This document shows positions 57,466-64,000 of a stretch of 64,000 nt of DNA, piece by piece. Numbering within the stretch: position 1 is the first letter of the stretch; the number at the start of each line of letters is the position of its first letter. The stretch lies in NCBI RefSeq assembly GCF_004135625.1, contig NZ_SDPV01000002.1:620001-684000 (forward strand), read 5' to 3'. The DNA is from Pelagerythrobacter rhizovicinus. GTDB taxonomy: Bacteria > Pseudomonadota > Alphaproteobacteria > Sphingomonadales > Sphingomonadaceae. Under the pieces are notes generated by a model that worked only from the letters and a program-made list of their open reading frames with translations, did not search any database and was not told where the DNA came from. Made by a program: the position numbers and the translations under genes.

Positions 57466-58281
57466 ATGCCCGAGCTTCCCGAAGTCGAAACCACCGTGCG
57501 CGGCCTCGCGCGATTTCTCGAAGGCGAGCGGATCGTCCGTGCGCGGGTAAACCGGCCCGACATGCGCCGGCCCTTCCCGCCGGGGCTCGTCCAGATGCTC
57601 ACCGGCGCGCGAGTCACCGGGCTCGGCCGGCGCGCGAAGTTCGGACTGATTCACACCGACCGCGGGCAGACGCTGGTGTTCCACCTCGGCATGAGCGGAC
57701 GCTGGCGGATCGATCCGGCGACGGAGGACCGGCACGACCATCTCGTCATCGAAGCCAGGGACCACCGCTTTGCGCTATGCGATCCGCGCCGCTTCGGCTG
57801 GGTCGATCTCGTGCCGACCGAGAGCCTCGACGAATGGCCCTCGTTCGTCGGCATGGGGCCGGAGCCGTTGGGCGACGATCTGACGGCGGCCCATCTCCAC
57901 GCGGCGCTGAAAGGCCGCAGGCAGGCGATCAAACTCCTTCTGCTCGACCAGCGGATCGTCGCCGGGCTCGGCAATATCTACGTCTGCGAGGCGCTGTTCC
58001 GCGCGCGGATCGATCCGCGCAAGGCGGGCGGCGGCGTCTCGCGGGTGGCGCTCGGGCGGCTCGTCCCCGCGATCCGCGAAGTGCTCGAACAGTCGATCGC
58101 GGACGGCGGCTCGACCTTGCGCGACTATGCGCGGCCCGACGGCGAGCTCGGCTATTTCGCCACCCGCTTCGATGTCTATGGGCGGGAGGGCGCACCCTGC
58201 CGGCGTGACGACGGCGGCACGATCCGCCGCATCGCGCAAGGCGGGCGCAGCACCTGGTTCTGCCCGCGCTGCCAGCGATGA
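57466..58281 (+). CDS. mutM: Formamidopyrimidine-DNA glycosylase (Fpg/MutM)
   Basis: A 271-aa base-excision enzyme for 8-oxoguanine. The N-terminal PELPEVETTVRGL carries the catalytic Pro2 and Glu3; the helix-two-turn-helix region has LLLDQRIVAGLGNIYVCEAL. The C-terminal zinc finger is unusual: after GREGAPCRRD the second cysteine is replaced by Asp, while the last pair (FCPRCQR) is intact. The gene sits between ubiE and rpsT-dnaA, a classic order. Confidence 0.94.
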   Translation: MPELPEVETTVRGLARFLEGERIVRARVNRPDMRRPFPPGLVQMLTGARVTGLGRRAKFGLIHTDRGQTLVFHLGMSGRWRIDPATEDRHDHLVIEARDHRFALCDPRRFGWVDLVPTESLDEWPSFVGMGPEPLGDDLTAAHLHAALKGRRQAIKLLLLDQRIVAGLGNIYVCEALFRARIDPRKAGGGVSRVALGRLVPAIREVLEQSIADGGSTLRDYARPDGELGYFATRFDVYGREGAPCRRDDGGTIRRIAQGGRSTWFCPRCQR

Positions 58282-58409
58282 GCGCGATGCTTGACGATTC
58301 GGGCCTCCGCCGCTAAGGCGCGCGCTTTCCGGCGGACATGCCGCCGTTTTCTGCAGGTTTACGAACGAAATTCCGGCCGTTCGCAAGACGGCCCGAGACA
58401 AGGACGAAC

Positions 58410-58670
58410 ATGGCCAATACGCCGCAAGCCAAGAAGCGCATCCGTCGCAACGCCCACCGCGCCGAGATCAACGGCGCGCGCATCAGCCGCATCCGCAGCT
58501 TCCTGAAGAAGGTCGAAACCGCGATCGCGGGCGGCGACAAGGCGGCCGCTGCCGAAGCGCTCAAGACCGCGCAGCCCGAACTGGCCCGCGGCGTCGCGCG
58601 CGGCGTGCTCCACAAGAACACTGCTGCGCGCAAGATGTCGCGCCTCTCGAAGCGAGTCGCCTCGCTCTGA
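58410..58670 (+). CDS. rpsT: 30S ribosomal protein S20
   Basis: An 86-aa basic protein that binds 16S rRNA early in small-subunit assembly. Characteristic are [20 protein letters not shown] and the C-terminal [24 protein letters not shown] precedes the ATG. A strong terminator follows. Confidence 0.97.
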   Translation: MANTPQAKKRIRRNAHRAEINGARISRIRSFLKKVETAIAGGDKAAAAEALKTAQPELARGVARGVLHKNTAARKMSRLSKRVASL

Positions 58671-59156
58671 TTCGCGGAGCCCTTGCGGGCATCTGCAGCA
58701 ATCCGACCGACAAACGGGCCGGCGTGACGAGCGTCGGCCCGTTTCGTTTTGCCACTCTTCTCCAGGTGCCGCTTGAGAAAAGCTAGGAAGTTCCGCGATT
58801 CGCGCTATGCGAAAGGCGATTTCCGAATTCTAACAAAGACTTGAACGAGCGGCTGCGGGGTTGCGACGAGTCAATATCCATTATTTCAGTTTTTTTGCAG
58901 CCCCGCCTCTTGCGACTCAAGCAAAGCGCTTCTTAAAAGGTCTGCGGCACGAGGCGGGACGGCTGGTGCTCCTGGAAATTGAGCGGTCGCGTTCGGTCCG
59001 GAATCCACGATTCCGGACAGGACGGAGCTTTGCGTGCCGCTCGTTGGATTCATGAGGATGTCCGGGGGGCAGACCGGGCGCGACGGGAGCGGTTCGAAAA
59101 TGAAAAGCAGGAACGGCGAAGCACGCGCGGCACTGGGCAAAGGGCAAGAGGAATCG
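58671..59156. promoter_or_regulatory. dnaA leader / promoter region
   Basis: This 486-bp gap holds the rpsT terminator, an AT-richer tract (about 58820-58895, including a run of T near 58888-58896), a perfect 9-bp inverted repeat TCCGGAATC/GATTCCGGA with a CAC centre (58997-59017), and eight GANTC sites at 58669, 58797, 58868, 58914, 59001, 59009, 59047 and 59151. I see no TTATCCACA-type DnaA box cluster and no convincing CtrA pair (TTAA-N7-TTAA). Confidence 0.55.
58712..58750 (+). terminator. Rho-independent terminator after rpsT
   Basis: A 10-bp stem AAACGGGCCG/CGGCCCGTTT with a 13-base loop is followed by CGTTTT, 41 bases past the rpsT stop. Confidence 0.8.
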
Positions 59157-60566
59157 ATGGAAGATCTGGAAGCGGTGAACCTGGCTGCGGATTGGGCGGA
59201 TATCAGCCAGGGCCTGCGAAAGGATCTCGGACACCAGCTCCACAGCCAGTGGATCAAGCCGATCCAGCTCGGCGGGTTCTGCGAGGACACCGGAACGCTT
59301 GATCTCTACCTGCCGACCGAGTTCTCGGCGAACTGGGTGCAGGACCGCTTCGCCGACCGGCTCACGCTTGCCTGGAAGATCGCGCGCAGCGAAGTGCGCA
59401 ACGTGCGCATTTCGGTCCATCCGGGCCGCCGCAAGATGCCCGAGCTGAGCCTCGCCGGCGACGGCCGCCGCCCGGCCAACGATGCCGATTCCTCGATGAT
59501 CGCGGTCGCCGCCGGCACGATCGGCGAGCAGGGCTTCACCTCCTCGGTCGGTCTCGACCCCTCGCTGACGTTCGCGGCCTTCGTCACCGGCGAATCGAAC
59601 GTGCTCGCCTGCAATGCGGCGCAGCGCATGGCCGCGACCGAGCAACCGCAGTTCTCGCCGCTCTATCTCAAGGCTGCGACCGGGCAGGGCAAGACGCACC
59701 TGCTGCACGCGATCGGTCACGCCTATCTCGCCAGCCATCCGCGGGCGCGGATCTTCTACTGCAGTGCCGAGCGTTTCATGGTCGAGTTCGTCCAGGCGCT
59801 GAAGCAGAACCAGATGATCGAATTCAAGGCGCGCCTGCGCAGCTTCGATCTGCTGCTGGTCGACGACATCCAGTTCATCATCGGCAAGGCCAGCGCGCAG
59901 GAAGAGCTGCTCTATACGATCGACGCGCTGCTGGCCGAAGGCAAGCGGCTGGTCTTCGCCGCCGACCGCGCGCCGCAGGCGCTGGACGGGGTCGAGCCGC
60001 GCCTGCTCTCGCGCCTTTCGATGGGCCTCGTCGCCGACATCCAGGCTGCCGACATCGAGCTGCGCCGCTCGATCCTCGAATCGAAGCTGACCAAGTTCGC
60101 GCCGCTTTCGGTGCCCGAGGACGTGATCGATTTCCTCGCGCGCACGATCACACGCAACGTGCGCGAGCTCGTCGGCGGCCTCAACAAGCTGATTGCCTAT
60201 GCTCAGCTCACCGGCCAGGAAGTCTCGCTCCAGCTCGCCGAGGAGCAGCTGACCGACATCCTCTCGGCCAACCGCCGCCGGATCACGATCGACGAGATCC
60301 AGCGCACGGTGTGCCAGTTCTACCGCATCGACCGCGCCGAGATGTCGAGCAAGCGCCGCGCGCGCGCCGTCGTCCGCCCACGGCAGGTGGCGATGTATCT
60401 CTCCAAGGTGCTCACCCCGCGTTCTTACCCAGAGATCGGCCGCAAGTTCGGCGGCCGCGACCACTCGACCGTGATCCACGCGGTGCGTCTGATCGAGGAC
60501 CTGCGCCAGCGCGACGCCGACATGGACGGCGACGTACGCAGCCTGCTGCGGCAGCTCGAGAGCTGA
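59157..60566 (+). CDS. dnaA: Chromosomal replication initiator protein DnaA
   Basis: A 469-aa initiator. Domain I begins DWADISQGLRKDLGHQLHSQ; domain III has Walker A in LYLKAATGQGKTHLLHAIGH (about residues 174-181) and Walker B LLLVDDIQFI; domain IV contains the DnaA signature GRDHSTVIHAVRLIEDLRQR. I chose ATG 59157 with AGAGGA upstream; in-frame ATGs at 59034 and 59100 add a basic extension that looks non-coding. The rpsT-dnaA order fits alphaproteobacteria. Confidence 0.95.
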   Translation: MEDLEAVNLAADWADISQGLRKDLGHQLHSQWIKPIQLGGFCEDTGTLDLYLPTEFSANWVQDRFADRLTLAWKIARSEVRNVRISVHPGRRKMPELSLAGDGRRPANDADSSMIAVAAGTIGEQGFTSSVGLDPSLTFAAFVTGESNVLACNAAQRMAATEQPQFSPLYLKAATGQGKTHLLHAIGHAYLASHPRARIFYCSAERFMVEFVQALKQNQMIEFKARLRSFDLLLVDDIQFIIGKASAQEELLYTIDALLAEGKRLVFAADRAPQALDGVEPRLLSRLSMGLVADIQAADIELRRSILESKLTKFAPLSVPEDVIDFLARTITRNVRELVGGLNKLIAYAQLTGQEVSLQLAEEQLTDILSANRRRITIDEIQRTVCQFYRIDRAEMSSKRRARAVVRPRQVAMYLSKVLTPRSYPEIGRKFGGRDHSTVIHAVRLIEDLRQRDADMDGDVRSLLRQLES

Positions 60567-60648
60567 TCCTTTCGCCCGGCGAGCCGTGCCGGGCATGTCC
60601 TGAAGACCTTTCTCGACAGGCTCTCCACAGCCTGCCAACAGCGTGCCC

Positions 60649-61425
60649 ATGGCCCTGCCCCCAGAACGCATCGACCGCTTCGCGCGCCATATCGTCCTGC
60701 CCGAGATCGGCGGCGCGGGGCAGGTCGCCCTGGCGGAAGCGCACGTCGCGCTGGTCGGGCTGGGCGGGATCGGCAGCCCGGTGCTGCAATACCTCGCCGG
60801 CGCCGGCATCGGGCGATTCACGCTGATCGACGACGGCCGGGTGGAGCTCTCAAACCTCCAGCGCCAGACGATCTACTCGGAGCGCGACGTCGGGCACGGC
60901 AAGGCAGTGTCGGCACGCCGCTGGCTGGCGAACTTCGACAGCGCGATCGCGGTCGAGCTGGTCGACCGGCGCCTGACCCGCGACAATGCCGCCGCCGCGA
61001 TCGCGGGGGCCGATCTGGTGCTCGACGGGACCGACAACTTCGCCACCCGCCTCGCGGTGTCGGACGCCTGCGTCGTGTCCGGCATTCCCCTCCTCTCCGC
61101 CGCCGTCGGTCGCTTTCAGGGCCAGGTCGGCGCCTTTGCGGGGCACGTGCCGGACGAGGCCTGCTACCGCTGCTTCGTCGGTGACGCCTTCGATGCCGAC
61201 GACTGCGACACCTGCGCCGAGGACGGCATGCTCGGCGCCATGTCCGGCTGGACCGGCACCTTCGCCGCCCTGCACGCGATCCGCACCCTCCTCGCCGGCA
61301 AGGCCACCTTCGGCGACCCCCAATGGGGCCGCCTCCACCTGCTCGACGGCCTCAAGGCGGACATGCGCAGCTTCCGCATCGCGAAGGACCCGGCTTGCCG
61401 TGGGTGCTCGCCCGACGAGAGTTGA
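60649..61425 (+). CDS. ThiF/MoeB/HesA family sulfur-carrier adenylyltransferase
   Basis: A 258-aa E1-like enzyme that adenylates the C-terminus of a sulfur-carrier protein (MoaD or ThiS type). The nucleotide loop is HVALVGLGGIGSPVLQYLAG, the catalytic Asp region is VLDGTDNFATRLAVSDACV, and zinc ligands are CYRC and, at the end, CRGC. ATG 60649 is preferred to a GTG at 60643. Whether it serves molybdopterin or thiamine synthesis is unclear, as no moaD or thiS lies beside it. Confidence 0.88.
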   Translation: MALPPERIDRFARHIVLPEIGGAGQVALAEAHVALVGLGGIGSPVLQYLAGAGIGRFTLIDDGRVELSNLQRQTIYSERDVGHGKAVSARRWLANFDSAIAVELVDRRLTRDNAAAAIAGADLVLDGTDNFATRLAVSDACVVSGIPLLSAAVGRFQGQVGAFAGHVPDEACYRCFVGDAFDADDCDTCAEDGMLGAMSGWTGTFAALHAIRTLLAGKATFGDPQWGRLHLLDGLKADMRSFRIAKDPACRGCSPDES

Positions 61426-62361
61426 TCACGCGGAGACGCGGAGGGACTTTCCAGCCGCGCAGCGGCCATTCTATACCCCGACCGCGCAACGAACCCGCCC
61501 GCGGATGATACGATGCGGCTTCGCCGCGGGCAGCATCTTCGCGTCTTTGCGCCTTTGCGTGAAACCCAAAAATCCCGTCATCCCAGCGCACGCTGGGATC
61601 GCTGGCCGCCAGGTCGGACTCCGCTGCACCCGATCCCAGCGTTCGCTGGGATGACGAGGGAGGCGAGGTGCGAACATGCCCTCTGCTCTGCTCTGCCCCG
61701 CCTCACCTCCTCATCACCTCCCCTCCCCACCAGCCATCTTGACAAAACGAACCATATAGGTTAGGCGAACACTTGCCTGACGGACCTCAACGCCAGGCAA
61801 CGAGGATCGGGGCAGGCGCCCAGTCGACGGCGCCTTGTCTCTCTTCCGCTGGTAGATCGGCGCTGCCGGTCCTCCAGCGGCGCGGCCGGTGCGGTTGGCG
61901 TGCGATGTTCGGGCTCGGGTGTACCCCTCAAGGAGCCGGAAGCCTCGCTCCCTTCCGCCGGAAGCCGGGATATGGATGTTCGCGGTGTCCTGCGCGCTGC
62001 CCTTGCGAACCCGGCGATCAGCCCCGGGTCTCCCGGCAGCCGGCACACCGCGCGCTGGCGTGGCGGATCAGCCACGGGGTGCAGGCGGACTTTTGGCGAG
62101 TCCCGGCCGTCTGCGCCCGCCGTTCCCGGACCGCAGGGATTGAGCCGGGCCCCACCGCGGCGGCGGCGGGCAAGCGGACGCGTCCGGCGAACCTCACGCC
62201 GTCACGTCTTCCGTCGGTCGTTCGCGAACAAACCGCCACCGCCCGACCCGCGCGCACGCCCCCTGGCATGCCGCACCGGCCGCGCGATCCGAGTTCCCAG
62301 GCGTCACGCATCCGGGTTCGCCGCCGGAGGGTTTCTGGTGGGCGCATCCCGCCCCCTCACG
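61426..62361. other. 936-bp gene-free stretch with stacked hairpins
   Basis: No convincing gene is present; open frames here are Arg- and Pro-rich shadows. The left part holds fragments of dispersed elements (for example GCGTCTTTGCGCCTTTGCGT near 61538 and the 80-bp element at 61577-61656). From 61739 a TTGACA is followed by three perfect 7-bp stem-loops in a row: TTGCCTG/CAGGCAA (61773-61800), AGGCGCC/GGCGCCT (61814-61835) and CCGCTGG/CCAGCGG (61846-61880). Very GC-rich sequence with more inverted segments (such as GTGGC/GCCAC near 62060) continues to the sirtuin stop. A structured RNA is possible; it matches no RNA family I can recall. Confidence 0.45.
61577..61656. repeat. 80-bp palindromic intergenic element, copy 2
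   Basis: Same layout and length as 25078-25157: GTCATCCCAGC at the left, CGCCAGGTCGGA and GCACCCGATCC in the middle, CGCTGGGATGACG at the right. About 70 of 80 positions agree, and both outer arms are more perfectly complementary in this copy. Confidence 0.85.
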
Positions 62362-63060
62362 TCACTCCAGCATCTCGTCCACCCACGCCGGGACCAGTTC
62401 GCCCGCGGGGCCGAGCCGCGTCTCGTGGAACCAGGCGGAGCCCTGGCTGCGTTCGAGGTTGAGCTCGAGCGTCTGCACGCCGAGGTCGCGCGCGTCGCGC
62501 ACGAACCCGGCGGCGGGATAGACCGCGCCCGAGGTGCCGATCGAGACGAACAGGTCCGCCCGCCGCAAGGCTGCGTAGATGCGCTCCATCTCGTAAGGCA
62601 TCTCGCCGAACCAGACCACGTCGGGCCGCAGCGCCCGCTCGCCGCAGCCCGGGCAGGGCGGACGGTCGATCAGCGGCCGCGTCCAGCGCGAGCGCAGGTC
62701 GCAAACCATACACCAGGCGTTGAGGTGCGTGCCGTGCATGTGCAGCACGCGGTGTGCCCCGCCGCGCTCGTGCAGGTCGTCGACGTTCTGCGTGACGATC
62801 AGCAGATCCCCCGGCCATTCGCGGTCGAGCCGCCCGAGCGCTTCGTGCGCAGCATTGGGCAGCTTCTCCTGAATCGCCGCACGGCGCATGTCGTAGAAGC
62901 GCAGCACGAGGTCGGGATCGCGCGCGAACGCCTCGGGCGTGGCGACGTCCTCCACCCGGTGCTGCTCCCACAGCCCGCCGGCGTCGCGGAAGGTGTCGAT
63001 GCCGCTTTCGGCGCTCACGCCCGCGCCGGTGAGGATGACGATGTTGCGAATGTCTGCCAT
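62362..63060 (-). CDS. NAD-dependent protein deacylase (class III sirtuin, CobB-like)
   Basis: A protein of about 232 aa from ATG 63060; in-frame ATGs at 63069 and 63102 are alternatives, the last overlapping dapB. Sirtuin motifs are IVILTGAGVSAESGIDTFRD, IVTQNVDDLHERGG, HMHGTHL with the catalytic His, four zinc cysteines (CMVC and CPGC) and RPDVVWFGEMPYEM. LRFYDMRRAAI supplies the Tyr-x-x-Arg pair typical of class III enzymes that prefer succinyl- or malonyl-lysine. It is divergent from dapB. Confidence 0.92.
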   Translation of the reverse strand: MADIRNIVILTGAGVSAESGIDTFRDAGGLWEQHRVEDVATPEAFARDPDLVLRFYDMRRAAIQEKLPNAAHEALGRLDREWPGDLLIVTQNVDDLHERGGAHRVLHMHGTHLNAWCMVCDLRSRWTRPLIDRPPCPGCGERALRPDVVWFGEMPYEMERIYAALRRADLFVSIGTSGAVYPAAGFVRDARDLGVQTLELNLERSQGSAWFHETRLGPAGELVPAWVDEMLE

Positions 63061-63095
63061 GGCCGCCATGAAGCACGGGGTTTCGGGGAAGCGCA

Positions 63096-63833
63096 ATGGC
63101 ACGCATCGGCATCATCGGCAGCGAAGGACGCATGGGGCAGGCGCTCGTCCGCGCGATTGCCGACGCCGGGCACGAGTACGCCGGCGGGGTCGATCGCGGG
63201 GGCGATCCGGCCGCACTGGCCGACCGCAGCGACGTGCTGGTCGACTTCTCCGCCCCCGTGGCGCTCGAAGGAAACGTTCACGCGGCGATCGGCGCGGGCA
63301 TCCCCATCGTGATCGGCACGACGGGGCTGGAGGACCGCCATCACACCGCGATCGACAATGTCGCCCGCGCCATCGCCGTGCTGCAGACGGGCAATACCTC
63401 GCTCGGCGTGACGGTGCTGACGCAGCTCGTGCGTGAAGCGGCGGCGCGGCTCGGGCCCGACTGGGACATCGAGATCGTCGAGATGCACCACCGCCGCAAG
63501 GTCGACGCCCCGTCGGGCACCGCGCTGCTGCTCGGCGAAGCGGCGGCGCAGGGGCGCGGGATCGAGCTTGCCGCCCATCGCGAGAGCGCGCGCGACGGCC
63601 ATACCGGCGAGCGCCAGCACGGCGCGGTCGGCTTTGCCGCCCTGCGCGGCGGCACGGTCGCGGGCGAGCACAGCGTGATCCTGGCCGGCGAGGAGGAGCG
63701 CCTGATCCTCTCGCACAGCGCGGAAAACCGGATGATCTTCGCGCGGGGTGCGGTCAGGGCGGCCGAATGGCTGATTGGCCGCGCGCCGGGCCGCTACACG
63801 ATGGACGACGTGCTCGACCCCGCCGCGCGATGA
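63096..63833 (+). CDS. dapB: 4-hydroxy-tetrahydrodipicolinate reductase
   Basis: A 245-aa enzyme of lysine and diaminopimelate synthesis. The nucleotide loop is IGIIGSEGRMGQALVRAIAD, and the active site is in EIVEMHHRRKVDAPSGTALL (His pair and Lys) with later HSAENRMIFARGAVRAA. Its stop overlaps the nth start by 3 bases (ATGA), so the two are coupled. Confidence 0.96.
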   Translation: MARIGIIGSEGRMGQALVRAIADAGHEYAGGVDRGGDPAALADRSDVLVDFSAPVALEGNVHAAIGAGIPIVIGTTGLEDRHHTAIDNVARAIAVLQTGNTSLGVTVLTQLVREAAARLGPDWDIEIVEMHHRRKVDAPSGTALLLGEAAAQGRGIELAAHRESARDGHTGERQHGAVGFAALRGGTVAGEHSVILAGEEERLILSHSAENRMIFARGAVRAAEWLIGRAPGRYTMDDVLDPAAR

Positions 63834-64000
63834 CCAAGGACGAGATATTCGAGTTCTTCCGCCGGCTGGCGGAGGACAACCCCGCGCCCGAGACCGAGCT
63901 GGAATACGGCAATGCCTATCAGCTCGTTGTCGCGGTGGCCCTATCGGCGCAGGCGACCGATGTCGGCGTCAACAAGGCGACGCGCAAGCTGTTCGCCGAG
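63830..64000 (+). CDS. nth: Endonuclease III, N-terminal part
   Basis: The first 57 codons are in the window. The sequence MTKDEIFEFFRRLAEDNPAP followed by TELEYGNAYQLVVAVALSAQ and ATDVGVNKATRKLF matches the start of Nth, including the conserved L-SAQ-x-T-D segment. The catalytic HhH and iron-sulfur parts lie beyond the edge. It should remove oxidised pyrimidines. It overlaps the dapB stop. Confidence 0.93.
   Translation, partial: MTKDEIFEFFRRLAEDNPAPETELEYGNAYQLVVAVALSAQATDVGVNKATRKLFAE

Noticed and set aside
58671-59156. Replication origin next to dnaA
   Set aside because: I found no cluster of DnaA boxes. In many alphaproteobacteria oriC is elsewhere, so proximity to dnaA alone is not evidence.
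61426-62361. RNase P RNA, tmRNA or SRP RNA in the gene-free stretch
   Set aside because: The conserved cores (GAGGAAAGTCC, tag frame with T arm, GGTCAGGTCCGGAAGGAAG) are absent on both strands.
61773-62462. Long plus-strand open frame of 229 codons across the gene-free stretch
   Set aside because: The product is Arg/Pro-rich without hydrophobic core or domain, lacks a ribosome site and overlaps the sirtuin gene. It looks like a by-product of high GC.

Overview
The window is about 64 kb of GC-rich, gene-dense bacterial chromosome. Gene content and order point to an alphaproteobacterium of the order Sphingomonadales, probably Erythrobacteraceae or a close relative; this is inferred from recognised gene neighbourhoods and protein style, not from a database search. 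Diagnostic neighbourhoods are dut-coaBC / ubiB-ubiE-mutM-rpsT-dnaA, the secB / Tim44-mltA-Smr cluster, cytochrome c next to prephenate dehydratase, two TonB-dependent receptors, and many small intergenic palindromes of the sphingomonad type. There is no rRNA, phage, IS element or CRISPR array, and only one tRNA (Gln, anticodon CTG).

Layout. (1) 1-9.1 kb: iron acquisition. A haem/haemoglobin-type TonB receptor with a DUF6607 partner and a siderophore-type TonB receptor coupled to a small membrane protein and a PepSY membrane protein; Fur-box-like sites stand in front of three units. (2) 9.1-13.4 kb: a large ATP-binding LuxR-type regulator divergent from a YadA-like trimeric autotransporter with sixteen 14-residue head repeats. 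(3) 13.5-17.4 kb: tRNA-Gln, Ppx/GppA phosphatase, rlmE, membrane cytochrome c, pheA. (4) 17.4-25.1 kb: a tightly overlapping MoxR/DUF58-type operon (DUF4129, DUF4350, MoxR, DUF58, SpoIIM-like, RDD), followed by a GNAT gene that is translationally coupled to a class A beta-lactamase. (5) 25-35 kb: isoaspartyl peptidase, ZntB-like transporter, ispG, a GIY-YIG gene bracketed by palindromes, two L,D-transpeptidase-type proteins, an ICMT-like methyltransferase with a TetR regulator, and an EamA transporter. (6) 35-45 kb: acnA, a Ser/Thr-repeat surface protein, ruvA-doxX-ruvB, aroC, and ahpC-ahpF behind an OxyR-like site. (7) 45-52.7 kb: Smr, mltA, Tim44-like, secB, murJ, trpS, a DUF4136 lipoprotein and two small unknown proteins. 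(8) 52.7-60.6 kb: dut, coaBC, DUF4345, ubiB, ubiE, mutM, rpsT, dnaA. (9) 60.6-64 kb: ThiF/MoeB, a 936-bp gene-free stretch with stacked hairpins, a class III sirtuin, dapB and the start of nth.

Most of the window is housekeeping. The parts most worth a second look are the hairpin-rich gene-free stretch at 61.4-62.4 kb, the GANTC-rich dnaA leader, the LuxR/YadA pair, the Fur-linked cassette with two unrecognised genes, the MoxR operon ending in a beta-lactamase, and the families of palindromic elements, one of which supplies the stop codon of the GIY-YIG gene. No clearly novel defence or mobile system is visible.
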